Source of the DNA: Hohaiivirga grylli
Lineage (GTDB): Bacteria; Pseudomonadota; Alphaproteobacteria; Rhizobiales; Beijerinckiaceae
Length of the DNA: 64,000 nt
NCBI RefSeq assembly: GCF_039655745.1
Contig: NZ_JBBYXI010000001.1
Coordinates: 930,001-994,000 of the forward strand
Direction of reading: 5' to 3'
Each line of letters begins with the position of its first letter. Positions within the stretch are counted from its first letter, which is position 1. A program made the translations under genes and the position numbers. Shown here in pieces: positions 51,085-60,002 of this stretch. The notes under the pieces are model-generated. The model saw only the letters and a list, made by a program, of their open reading frames with translations. It searched no databases and was not told where the DNA came from.

Positions 51085-52905
51085 TCAGATACCTAAAGCA
51101 CAGGCCCCATCTTCTGCTGAGCCGACAACATGGCGGAATGTTGAGAATAGCTCACGACCAATGCCGGAGTGATATGCTGAAAGATCGCGCGTGGCAGGTT
51201 GTCTCTTCGCCCACTCAGTTGCGTCTACATGACATTCCAGTTTGCCACTGACAGCATCAACCCGGATAATGTCACCATCCTTGATTTTAGCGATTGCACC
51301 GCCATCCACGGCTTCCGGTGTAACATGAATGGCTGCGGGTACTTTACCTGACGCACCAGACATACGGCCATCAGTCACAAGGGCGACTTTCTGTCCAAGG
51401 TTCTGCAGGACTGAGAGAGGAGGGATCAGCTTATGCAGCTCAGGCATGCCATTGGCTTTGGGGCCCTGAAACCTGACAACTGCAATGAAGTCATCTTTAA
51501 GTTCACCTGCCTTGAAAGCCTGCTGGACTTCTTCCTGGGAATTAAAGACCCGGGCAGGCGCCTCAATAATGTGTTTGTCTTCAGAAATAGCAGATGTCTT
51601 GATAACACTGCGGCCAAGATTACCAGCCAGAACCTTCAGGCCACCTGTTGGTTGAAACGGATTGGCTGAGGGGCGCACCACGGTCTCATCATTAGACGTG
51701 TCAGAGACAGGTTCAAAATAGAGTTCGCCAGTCTCATTGAGCTTGGGCATCTGAGCCTGTCCAGCCATCCCCTGTCCCCAAACGGTTTTGACGTCTGCGT
51801 GCAGAAGCTTTTCGTCCAGAAGCTGTTTGATGATGTAGGGAACACCACCTGCTGCATGAAACTGGTTTACGTCAGCTATCCCGTTTGGATAAGCGCGTGC
51901 CAGTAGTGGCGTGATGTCTGCAATATCTTCAAAGTCATCCCAGTTCAGGATAATGCCAGCTGCACGTGCCATGGCAATCAAATGGATAGTCAGATTGGTT
52001 GAACCACCAGTTGCGTTTAACCCGACGATACCATTGACAAAAGCACGTTCATCCAAAACCTCGCCAATAGGCGTAAATGTTTCACTTTTTCCGGTAATCT
52101 GAAGAGCACGCTGGATTGCGGCCCGTGTCAGTGCCTCACGCAGTAGGCTGTCGGGAGATACGAACGATGCACCGGGCAGGTGAAGCCCCATGAATTCCAT
52201 CAGCATCTGGTTGGTATTTGCAGTACCATAGAAGGTACAGGTTCCCGGGGAATGATAGGCCTTACCTTCGGCCGCAAGCATTTCATCGCGCCCGACTTTC
52301 CCTTGGGCGAACTCTTCGCGGACCTTGTTCTTCTCACCATTTGAAATGCCGGTCGGCATTGGGCCGGATGGGATAAAAATTGTCGGAAGATGGCTGAATG
52401 TTACAGCGCCTATGACGAGCCCGGGGACAATCTTGTCACAGATACCCAGTGCAACAGCAGCATCAAACATCTGATGAGAGAGAGCGATGCCCGTGCCCAT
52501 AGCAATGACATCACGGGAGAACAGGGAAAGCTCCATACCTGCTTCGCCTTGTGTTACACCATCACACATGGCAGGGACGCCACCTGCAACTTCAGCAACA
52601 GCCCCAAGGCGGCGGGCTTCTTCGCGGATCAGTTCCGGATAATGTTCATAAGGTTTATGGGCTGACAACATATCATTATAGGCCGTCACGATACCGATAT
52701 TAGGCACATCACCGGTTGCCAGACGTTCTTTGTCGGTTGTGCCGCATCCGGCAAAGCCATGGGCGAGATTGGCACAACCAAGACGTTTGCGGGCAGGGCC
52801 TTTCTGTATCAGGTTCTGCATCCTTTCCAGATAGGGCGAGCGTGTCGCTTTGCTGCGTTCTACGATACGCTGCGTGATCTCGCCTATGCGGGAATTGATG
52901 GTCAT
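51085..52905 (-). CDS. edd: Phosphogluconate dehydratase
   Basis: A 606-residue dehydratase of the IlvD/Edd family that converts 6-phosphogluconate to KDPG, the committed step of the Entner-Doudoroff pathway. Motifs: GVTQGEAGMELSLFSRDVIAMGTGIALSHQ, CTFYGTANTNQMLMEFMGLHLPG (iron-sulfur Cys), GLNATGGSTNLTIHL and VTDGRMSGASGKVPAAIHVTPEA. It ends the gntP-gntK-edd gene order on the minus strand. The eda aldolase is not in the window. Confidence 0.96.
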   Translation of the reverse strand: MTINSRIGEITQRIVERSKATRSPYLERMQNLIQKGPARKRLGCANLAHGFAGCGTTDKERLATGDVPNIGIVTAYNDMLSAHKPYEHYPELIREEARRLGAVAEVAGGVPAMCDGVTQGEAGMELSLFSRDVIAMGTGIALSHQMFDAAVALGICDKIVPGLVIGAVTFSHLPTIFIPSGPMPTGISNGEKNKVREEFAQGKVGRDEMLAAEGKAYHSPGTCTFYGTANTNQMLMEFMGLHLPGASFVSPDSLLREALTRAAIQRALQITGKSETFTPIGEVLDERAFVNGIVGLNATGGSTNLTIHLIAMARAAGIILNWDDFEDIADITPLLARAYPNGIADVNQFHAAGGVPYIIKQLLDEKLLHADVKTVWGQGMAGQAQMPKLNETGELYFEPVSDTSNDETVVRPSANPFQPTGGLKVLAGNLGRSVIKTSAISEDKHIIEAPARVFNSQEEVQQAFKAGELKDDFIAVVRFQGPKANGMPELHKLIPPLSVLQNLGQKVALVTDGRMSGASGKVPAAIHVTPEAVDGGAIAKIKDGDIIRVDAVSGKLECHVDATEWAKRQPATRDLSAYHSGIGRELFSTFRHVVGSAEDGACALGI

Positions 52906-52972
52906 AATATCACCTGTTTTGTTGCGGGCTGAAAAACAATCCTAATATCCTCTGCCCCAATCACCTAATTTG

Positions 52973-53485
52973 TCAGAGTAGTGTGCGTTCTTCCGCAGAT
53001 GCAAACTTTGGAAGCTGTGCGATGACATCATCCGCGATCTCTGCAGGCGTACCCTGGATATCGACAATAAGTGCGTCTTTCGGCTCTTCAAGGGTGTTGA
53101 ACTGACTATCCAGCAGTGATGGGGGCATGTAATGCCCTTTTCTGGCCTTCAGACGCGGCCGAGTAGTTTCACGGGAACCCTTCATATAGACGAATATGAC
53201 ATCGCCATTTGGCGAAAGCATGTCACGATAGACTTCTTTCAGTGCTGAGCATGCAATAATATGGCTTTCACCTTTTGCATGCCAGCCATCAATGGCTTCG
53301 CGTATACTGGCAAGCCAAGGACAGCGGTCTTCATCCTGAAGTGGAATTCCGGCTGCCATTTTTTCGACATTGGCTTTCGGATGGAAACCATCAGCATCTG
53401 AGAAGCCACAGGAGAGGCGCTTTGCCAGTTCTTCACCGAGAGTCGTTTTACCACAGCCACTGACGCCCATTACGATTATAATCAT
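52973..53485 (-). CDS. gntK: Gluconokinase
   Basis: A 170-residue P-loop kinase that phosphorylates gluconate. GVSGCGKTTLGEELAKRL (Walker A), SDADGFHPKANVEKMAAGIPLQDEDRCPWL and IACSALKEVYRDML are family signatures; HYMPPSLLDSQFNTLEEP lies late. The ATG at 53485 has AAGGAG 6 bases upstream. Directly downstream of the broken permease gene and upstream of edd. Confidence 0.94.
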   Translation of the reverse strand: MIIIVMGVSGCGKTTLGEELAKRLSCGFSDADGFHPKANVEKMAAGIPLQDEDRCPWLASIREAIDGWHAKGESHIIACSALKEVYRDMLSPNGDVIFVYMKGSRETTRPRLKARKGHYMPPSLLDSQFNTLEEPKDALIVDIQGTPAEIADDVIAQLPKFASAEERTLL

Positions 53486-53557
53486 TTTCTTCTCCTTGAG
53501 AGAGGAGTGGCTTTTGCAAGGCACTTCCAATTATCGTTAAAGGGTCTGCTTTACGCG

Positions 53558-54945
53558 CTAGACGAAGAGGTGAAGCAGAAGCGTAAATGCGAAGGCTGCA
53601 ACGGCAAGAATTTTTTCAAGTGCTGTCCAGGTTTTTAGGATCTGGGCAACAGTCATATTGAAATATTCTTTAATCAGCCAGAAACCGCTGTCATTCATGT
53701 GACTGAGAATAATTGAGCCAGCACCTGTCGCAAGTACGAGAAGTTCAGGGCGGACCGCTGCAGAAGTTCCCATGGTCTGTTCTGCGATTGGTGCAACGAT
53801 ACCAGCAGCGGTGGTCAGCGCAACAGTTGCAGAACCTGTCGCGACACGTATCAGTGCTGCAACAGTAAAGGCCAGAACAAGAAGTGGAACATTCATATTG
53901 AGGGCCATGTCAGCAATAGCTTTGCCAACGCCACTATCTTTCAGCACCTGATTGAAACCGCCACCGGCACCGATGATCAGAAGAATCGTAGCCGTTGGGG
54001 CAAGACAGTCTGATGTAAATTTCAGCAGGTCATTACGGTTGAAGCCGCGATTGCTGCCAAAGCTTCAGAAAGAAAAGAGCAGGGCGATAGCAGGGCAACA
54101 ATTGGGCTGCCTATGAAGCTGAGGGCTGCATGGGCAAGGATTTCCCTTTTAGGGTCTGCGGCCCAGTAAAGATCACCGATAGATGAGGCGACCATCAGAA
54201 TGACAGGAAGCAAAATCGTGAAAAGAGAAATACCAAAGCCAGGCAGTTCTCGGTTTTCATCTTGCTGACCTGTTAGTTCTTTCATCATCGGATTATGGGT
54301 AGGAAGGGCAATGCGTGGCGCAATCAATTTGCCATAAAGGGGGCCAGCAAGAATTGCAGCTGGTAGGCCGACAATAATTGAATAGATGATTGTCAGGCCC
54401 AGATTTGCCTTATAGGCGCCAACTGCCAGTATGGCGGCCGGATGACGGGGAACCAGACCATGAGCAATCGAGAGACCTGCAACCAGAGGAACACCGATCA
54501 GGATCAGGGATGTGCCAGTTCTTTTGGCGATTGCAAAGACCAGCGGAATAAGAAGCACAAAGCCAACCTGAAAGAACACTGGCATACCGACAATGAAGGC
54601 AACAAACATGATTGCCCAATGAACGTTCTTCTGCCCAAACAGATTGAGAAGCGTCATTGCGATGCGCTCAGCGCCACCAGATTCAGCGAGAAGCTTACCC
54701 AGCATTGTACCGAGCGCGACAACCACTGCGATGAAGCCTAAAGTGGAACCGACACCGCTTTGGAATGAGTCGACAATTTTTGTTGGTGACATGCCAGCAG
54801 CAAGCCCCATCCCAATTGAGACAACAACCAGTGCAATGAAAGGATTTAACTTGTAACGTGCAATCAGTACGATGAGAGCCAGAATTGCGACAAGTGCATA
54901 AACTAAGAGGAGCTGTTCGCCAGCTGCAAAATTTGACGCAGGCAT
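53558..54945 (-). pseudogene. gntP: Frameshifted GntP-family gluconate permease
   Basis: Two reading frames encode successive parts of one GntP-type permease (about 14 helices, normally near 450 residues). The first (54945 down to 54022, 307 residues) begins with the N-terminal half and ends in an unrelated tail SPCSFLSEALAAIAAST. The second (53947 down to 53558) carries the C-terminal part (GAGSIILSHMNDSGFWLIKEYF). The span is 1388 bases, one short of a multiple of three. In the downstream frame the sequence upstream of the join reads AIALLFSF-stop-SFGSNRGFN, so besides a one-base loss near 54087-54092 there is an in-frame TGA at 54065-54067. As written the gene cannot make an intact permease, unless these are sequencing errors. 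Confidence 0.85.
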
Positions 54946-55096
54946 ATAAGTTTACTCTCTTTTTTTAACTCTCTATACGGGGAGTTCTAAGAGCTCTGAT
55001 ATCCCGTACTTTGAGGATGAGGAGGGGAGTAATGTTGAGAACTGAAATCTTGAAAGGTTGGGGTTTTCTGTAATTTACCCCAAGAGGCAAAAGATT

Positions 55097-55111
55097 TGTA
55101 TTTTTACTACA
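55097..55111. promoter_or_regulatory. HexR-box-like palindrome 1
   Basis: TGTA-TTTTTAC-TACA, 13 of 15 positions matching the HexR consensus TGTARTTWWWTTACA known from gammaproteobacteria. It lies about 150 bases upstream of gntP and about 100 upstream of hexR. Confidence 0.7.
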
Positions 55112-55180
55112 AGAATTTTGCCTGTTTTGTTAAAAATGAGCTATGATAGCGCTCTTTTTAAAAATTATAAAGAGTTTTTT

Positions 55181-55195
55181 TGTAGGAAAAATACA
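55181..55195. promoter_or_regulatory. HexR-box-like palindrome 2
   Basis: TGTA-GGAAAAA-TACA, within the perfect six-base arms TTTGTA/TACAAA. Its reverse complement differs from site 1 by a single base. It ends 14 bases before the hexR start and overlaps its leader, so it likely mediates autoregulation. Confidence 0.7.
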
Positions 55196-55209
55196 AATTG
55201 GGGAATGTT

Positions 55210-56073
55210 ATGATGTCACCAGCTGGAGAAAGCTTACTAGTAAAGATTTCCGACTACCGGGATAAGCTTCGCCCATCAGAGGGAAAGCTGGCAGATCTAG
55301 TGATGTCAGAACCAGCCAGTGTTATTGAAATGACAATGGATGAATTCGCTCAAAAAGCGAATGTTAGTGCTCCCACGGTTGCACGTTTTTGTAATGCAAT
55401 CGGTTTTAGCGGCTTTCGCGAGTTCAAGATCAGGTTGGCGCAGGATCGCTCCTATGGTCTGCCCTATGTGCATCCAGACGTCAGTCCCACAGATAGCGTT
55501 CATGAAATTGCTCTTAAGGTTTTCGATCGCACACTGGGAGAGCTCTACGCTGTCCGCAATGCCATTGAACCTGATGGATTGGAAAAAGCCGCTGTTATTC
55601 TTTCAAAAGCAACACGTATAGAGTTTTATGGTTCCGGTAACTCAGGAATTGTTGCGCAGGATATTCAGCATAAGTTCTTTCGTCTTGGTATCCCGACGGT
55701 TGCTTATGTTGATCCGCACGTCTTCTGTATGTCTGCTTTGACGCTGCGGTCTAGTGATGCTGTCGTTCTGATTTCAAATTCAGGACGGAATGCAGATATT
55801 ATTGAGGCTGCAAAAGATGCGGCTTCTGTCGGTGCAGATGTTGTTGCAATTACACGACTTGGGTCTCCGCTCGCGAAACTGGCAGATGCCGTTATCTCAA
55901 CGCGCGTTAGCGAGGATGAAGATATTTATTCACCGATGAACTCACGTATTGCGCATCTCGTTCTGGGAGATGTCATGGCTGTTTCTGTTGCCCAAAGCAA
56001 AGGGGAAGAGGTTGCTGAACGTTTGGAGAAGGCAAAAGACGCGGTGCGTCGCCGTCGTTTGATTGGGGGATAA
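55210..56073 (+). CDS. hexR: RpiR/MurR-family regulator of the HexR type
   Basis: A 287-residue regulator. N-terminal helix-turn-helix (about 1-78: SEGKLADLVMSEPASVIEMTMDEFAQKANVSAPTVARFCNAIG; GFREFKIRLAQ) and C-terminal SIS sugar-phosphate domain (about 115-255: IEFYGSGNSGIVAQDIQHKFFRLGI, VVLISNSGRNADIIEAAK, SPLAKLADAVISTRVSEDEDIY). HexR proteins sense KDPG and repress edd, zwf and gluconate genes. The start at 55210 has GGGGA 5 bases upstream; TTG at 55198 and ATG at 55213 are alternatives. Divergent from gntP. Confidence 0.9.
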   Translation: MMSPAGESLLVKISDYRDKLRPSEGKLADLVMSEPASVIEMTMDEFAQKANVSAPTVARFCNAIGFSGFREFKIRLAQDRSYGLPYVHPDVSPTDSVHEIALKVFDRTLGELYAVRNAIEPDGLEKAAVILSKATRIEFYGSGNSGIVAQDIQHKFFRLGIPTVAYVDPHVFCMSALTLRSSDAVVLISNSGRNADIIEAAKDAASVGADVVAITRLGSPLAKLADAVISTRVSEDEDIYSPMNSRIAHLVLGDVMAVSVAQSKGEEVAERLEKAKDAVRRRRLIGG

Positions 56074-56097
56074 AAAAGGCGGCTGGTGCCGCCTTTT
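56074..56097. terminator. Bidirectional terminator between hexR and the hydratase gene
   Basis: AAAAGGCGGC (56074-56083) pairs with GCCGCCTTTT (56088-56097), loop TGGT, flanked by A and T runs. Confidence 0.9.
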
Positions 56098-56117
56098 CCC
56101 CGATTCAGATCATGTGT

Positions 56118-56888
56118 TTACGCGTAAGCGAAATCAACAACCATATCCTCAAAGCCGGTAATGCTGGCAACAAATTGCCCTGCCGTACGGGTAACCAAGA
56201 CCCCGCAAAGTGCGCCTGTCGTAATAATATGCCCTGCCTTAAGGCCACCCAGCTGGTCATTCTGAGCTGAGGCATATTCAATCAGGGGAAGCAGGATATC
56301 ATCTTGCGGATGTTTCGGTGCACCGTTGAATATTTCATTCCCATCAAGCGTGCAGATACACTTCATTTCATTCAGAGGGCCAGGAATTGTTTGGGTTTTC
56401 TTCTCCTGGCCAAGAATGTAACCGCCATTATGCATGCAGTCGGAAAGTCCCTGAAGGAATGCAAGGTTGGAGTAGTCAGAATATCTGCTGCCGAGCATTT
56501 CAATGCCGCAGAAAACGGTATCTATCGCAGCAGTAATTTCTTCGCGGGTATAAGGCTTGCCGGGGCGAGGTGGTAGGTCCTTTGCAAGACGAACACCAAT
56601 TTCAACTTCAATGCGGAATTCCGTGTCACTTTTCTGAACCCAGCGGGCAGGTGCGTTGAGAGAGACCTTTCCTAAAAGCGGGGCAGCAAAGGGTGTATTT
56701 TCTGCAATACCAACTTTCCATCCGCTAATCTCACTATCAACCTGCCTGACGACATCGGCCTGAATACGCATGGCAGATGCCGGATCACTCGCTACAGGTG
56801 TCGTCTTTGGGTCGGCAAGATGGCCGCTCTGGCGTGCATCCAGAAGAGCTTTGGCAATGGTTGCTTCTTGGGGGGAAAGAGTGGTCAT
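56118..56888 (-). CDS. 2-keto-4-pentenoate hydratase-like protein (MhpD/fumarylacetoacetase family)
   Basis: A 256-residue protein of the 2-oxopent-4-enoate hydratase family: PASAMRIQADVVRQVDSEISGWKVGIA, FRIEVEIGVRLAKDLP (metal-binding Glu residues), GIEMLGSRYSDY and AGHIITTGALCGVLV. It could act in aromatic catabolism or as a sugar-acid lyase; no other meta-cleavage genes are nearby. GAGGAG lies 7 bases before the ATG at 56888. Confidence 0.82.
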   Translation of the reverse strand: MTTLSPQEATIAKALLDARQSGHLADPKTTPVASDPASAMRIQADVVRQVDSEISGWKVGIAENTPFAAPLLGKVSLNAPARWVQKSDTEFRIEVEIGVRLAKDLPPRPGKPYTREEITAAIDTVFCGIEMLGSRYSDYSNLAFLQGLSDCMHNGGYILGQEKKTQTIPGPLNEMKCICTLDGNEIFNGAPKHPQDDILLPLIEYASAQNDQLGGLKAGHIITTGALCGVLVTRTAGQFVASITGFEDMVVDFAYA

Positions 56889-56991
56889 AGGCTTACTCCT
56901 CAAATGGGACTTTGTAGTCGTACCTGAAAAGTTCAGATAGCACAGCTCTACAAATTGTCGCTATTGATATATTAGATTTTGATGGCGAATG

Positions 56992-58446
56992 TTACAAAAG
57001 AGTTGGTGGTGCAACAAAGCCTTGTCCAAGCTTTTCAATAAAAGCTGCGACAGAAATTGTTGTCAGGTCGTGTCCTTGGGCCGAGACAATCTGGACACCA
57101 AGTGGCAGGCCAATGCTGTTTTTTGTGACGGGTGCAACAGATGCCGGCAAGCCTGACAATGATGCGAATGATGCCCAATACAGCAAGTCAAAATATGGAA
57201 CTTCCTGCCCATTTACTGTCAGGCACCGTTCGTGCAGGCTTGCCCGCTGATCATGGACAATAGCCGGGGTTGGAGCTGGTGGGCATAACAGTACATCATA
57301 GTTGCGAAAGAAGCTCTGCCATAACCGGATGAACTTCTGCTTGCGTTCTTGAAGGTTGCCCCATGTATTCGCATCCATCTGCGCCCCACGTGCCTGTAGA
57401 GCCCGATGAGAACGGTCATCTGCAGTGAAACTTCTGGAACGCTCTGCCAGTCGTTTGCGGACTTCTTCAGGAACACCGGCAGCCATGATGGCATGATTGA
57501 AGAGGCTGAAGGTATCAAGCTCTTCCCGGACACTGAAGGCTGGTCGGGCGTGGTAATCAACTTGTGCGCCTTCTTTTGCCAGTAAGTCAGCGGCCAGAGA
57601 TACGGCATTGGAGACTTCACTGTCAGTTGGGATACGAGGATCATCCGCCCAGACGGCAACACGTAGCCCTTTGGGGCTGGAAAAAGAAGGTTCCTTCAAA
57701 TGGGAGCGAACACCATCTAATGCAGCCGGTCCCTGGATGATTTCAAGGATAAACCGTAAATCTTCAGCCGAGCGGGCGATGGGGCCAATAGTGCTGAACT
57801 CTGGCTCAAATGTAGAACCTGGAGGAGGGGGCACATGTCCCCGTACAGAAACCAATCCGTAGGTCGGACGATGCCCAAAAAGACCACAGGCATGGGATGG
57901 CCAGCGGATCGAGCCAGCAAAATCTGAACCCAGTTCAAAGGCGCTCATGCCGCTTGCAACAGAGGCGGCCGCTCCGCCTGATGAACCGCCGGGTGAGCGC
58001 GTTATATCCCAAGGGTTATTGGTTGTTCCGAACAGGCTGTTAAAGCTCTGCCAGTCACCTGTAAAAATTGGGACGTTGGTTTTGCCAATAACAATAGCAC
58101 CTTCCTGTCTGAGACGGGCAACGGCTGGGGCATCGCGTTGGGCAATTCTATCTTTGTATGTGGGGGCTCCTGATGTCGTATGCATATCGGCGACATCAAT
58201 CGAGTCTTTGATTGTAATAATCAGGCCTTCAAGCTTGCCACCTTCACCTTTATTTAATCTCTCGTCAGCAATGGCAGCCTGTGCACGTGCTGCTTCAGCA
58301 TCCATTGAAACAATAGCATTCAGCTGCGGATTATTAGCGGCAATATTTTCCAGTGTTTTATCCAGAAGCTCAGTTGAAGATAACTCTTTCTTCTTTAATC
58401 GCTCTGCCAGTTTCTGAGCCGGTAACAGAAGCAGATTTTCACTCAT
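56992..58446 (-). CDS. Amidase (amidase signature family)
   Basis: A 484-residue amidase. Catalytic triad region: IKDSIDVADMHTTSGAP (Lys), RSPGGSSGGAAASVASGMSAFELGSDFAGSIRWPS (two Ser and the oxyanion loop), KTNVPIFTGDWQS. Substrate range of the family is broad (amides, sometimes aminoacyl-tRNA); this stand-alone 484-residue form is not GatA, which has different context. Located next to the hydratase gene, same strand, about 100 bases apart. Confidence 0.9.
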   Translation of the reverse strand: MSENLLLLPAQKLAERLKKKELSSTELLDKTLENIAANNPQLNAIVSMDAEAARAQAAIADERLNKGEGGKLEGLIITIKDSIDVADMHTTSGAPTYKDRIAQRDAPAVARLRQEGAIVIGKTNVPIFTGDWQSFNSLFGTTNNPWDITRSPGGSSGGAAASVASGMSAFELGSDFAGSIRWPSHACGLFGHRPTYGLVSVRGHVPPPPGSTFEPEFSTIGPIARSAEDLRFILEIIQGPAALDGVRSHLKEPSFSSPKGLRVAVWADDPRIPTDSEVSNAVSLAADLLAKEGAQVDYHARPAFSVREELDTFSLFNHAIMAAGVPEEVRKRLAERSRSFTADDRSHRALQARGAQMDANTWGNLQERKQKFIRLWQSFFRNYDVLLCPPAPTPAIVHDQRASLHERCLTVNGQEVPYFDLLYWASFASLSGLPASVAPVTKNSIGLPLGVQIVSAQGHDLTTISVAAFIEKLGQGFVAPPTLL

Positions 58447-58584
58447 TGGGATGCTCCGATAATCACTGATAGCAGTCTCTACTGGCTAGTCTGTTCTAGG
58501 GTAAAGTCAACACTATGTTGTGCAATCACACAGTGGCGGAACGACTGACGTCTATCTGCGTTGATAGATGTACAAGGGGGAGCC

Positions 58585-59370
58585 ATGAACCGATATCAGC
58601 GAGAAATTATTTATCGGCCACATTCCCGGAATGCGCGTCGTGCCTGGCTGATTGCCCGTTTTTCTTTACTCGTTGCATTACTGACAGCACTTCTGCTTCG
58701 CTATCATTTTATATCTATATCTGAAGCAAAAGCAGTGTTTTTTGCTATTATAGCTATGTGCGTAATTAGTTGTGTTTTTGCTGTTCTGGCTTTTATGCAA
58801 ATATGGCGCAATGATAATCGGGGGCTTGGAAAAGCTGTTTCAGGATTTGTTCTGGCGCTTGCAATTATGGGGCTGCCTTTGGCTCTGTCTTTGTACCATG
58901 CCATAACTCCGGGAAGTGTGGAGGCAACAACTGATGTTGTATCACCTCCACCATTCTCTCGAAGTAAGGCAGCTTTTAATCTTCGTGGTAATTGGATAGC
59001 TGCGCAGCCAGAGCGGGAAGCTTTAGACCGCCAGGCAGAAGATAATCCTGATATTATCTCTTTAATACTGGATGCAGATCCTCGCTCAATCACGCAACAG
59101 ATTCAGGAATATGCTCATGAGCATGAGTGGAAGATGATTTCCAATATCGCTGTAGGTGGTCGGTTTGGTAATGGACATCTGGATTTCATTGCGGAATCAT
59201 CATTTCTGCATTTGCCGATTGATGTAACGGCGCGGATTATACCAACCGCAACAGGGGCCCGGGTTGATATCCGATCTGCCTCACGTTACCCGGCTTTTGA
59301 TAGCACCAACAATGTTGAACTGGTCAGGGAGCTGATGGAAAACCTGCTGAAGGGACCGCCACTGGGATAG
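58585..59370 (+). CDS. DUF1499 domain membrane protein
   Basis: A 261-residue protein: two or three hydrophobic segments within residues 22-110, then a periplasmic domain (about 115-261) with GRFGNGHLDFIAESSFLHLPIDVTARIIPTATGARVDIRSASRYPAFDSTNNVELVREL, characteristic of DUF1499. Function unknown. The ATG at 58585 is preceded by GGGGGAG. The stop lies in a hairpin terminator. Confidence 0.8.
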   Translation: MNRYQREIIYRPHSRNARRAWLIARFSLLVALLTALLLRYHFISISEAKAVFFAIIAMCVISCVFAVLAFMQIWRNDNRGLGKAVSGFVLALAIMGLPLALSLYHAITPGSVEATTDVVSPPPFSRSKAAFNLRGNWIAAQPEREALDRQAEDNPDIISLILDADPRSITQQIQEYAHEHEWKMISNIAVGGRFGNGHLDFIAESSFLHLPIDVTARIIPTATGARVDIRSASRYPAFDSTNNVELVRELMENLLKGPPLG

Positions 59371-59384
59371 CCACGGTCCCTTCA
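59348..59384. terminator. Bidirectional terminator between DUF1499 and PCu(A)C genes
   Basis: TGAAGGGACCG (59348-59358) pairs with CGGTCCCTTCA (59374-59384), an 11-base perfect stem around the DUF1499 stop. A T-rich run is lacking but the stem is strong and sits between converging ends. Confidence 0.7.
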
Positions 59385-59387
59385 GTA

Positions 59388-59921
59388 TCAATGATTTGAA
59401 TGAGGGTTGTGAGCAGGTTTCTCGTCTTTATTATGGGACTGTCCCATGGCTTCGACATTGAAACGAACGTCAATCTTGCCAGCCTTCTCAAATGTCAGTG
59501 TAGCGGAAAACTCATCGCCTTCTTTCAGCTGCTGCTGAAGCTTCATGAACATAAGATGGTAGGAGCCGGGCTTAAGGGTGACTTCACCCTTTGATGGAAT
59601 AATCAGACCATTCTCAAGCATACGCATTTTCATGACGTTATCCTGCACGGCCATTTCATGAATCTCTGGTTTCTGGGCAATATTGGTGGCAACAGAAACA
59701 AGACGATCTTCGGTATCACTATTATTACGGATAACCATATAGCCACCGGCCACTTTAGCACCGGCTGGTGTCGCACGTGACCAGGGATGATCAATCACCA
59801 GATTGCCAATCTTATATTCATGTGCCTGCGCCTGTGCAAAGTAAGGAATGACTAGGAAAATAGATAGAAATAGAAAAGTAATAAGACCTTTAAGGCGCTT
59901 TTCCGAAACTGGGTATGCCAT
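59388..59921 (-). CDS. PCu(A)C-type periplasmic copper chaperone
   Basis: A 177-residue exported protein. Signal peptide (LITFLFLSIFLVIPYFAQAQA); mature domain with the copper motif H-E-M (about residue 89), KMRM and YHLMFM, the Met/His ligands of the DUF461/PCu(A)C family. It passes Cu(I) to CuA together with SCO. The His-rich tail (SHNKDEKPAHNPHSNH) may hold more copper. The ATG at 59921 has GGAG 9 bases upstream; a longer start at 59939 has none. Confidence 0.88.
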   Translation of the reverse strand: MAYPVSEKRLKGLITFLFLSIFLVIPYFAQAQAHEYKIGNLVIDHPWSRATPAGAKVAGGYMVIRNNSDTEDRLVSVATNIAQKPEIHEMAVQDNVMKMRMLENGLIIPSKGEVTLKPGSYHLMFMKLQQQLKEGDEFSATLTFEKAGKIDVRFNVEAMGQSHNKDEKPAHNPHSNH

Positions 59922-60002
59922 ATCCTTAGGCTCCGTCATTCAGTGGTTCGTGTATTGTGAAGTACGTAGTATGAGCGCGTCTGGGAAATCAATAAGCCGT
60001 GA

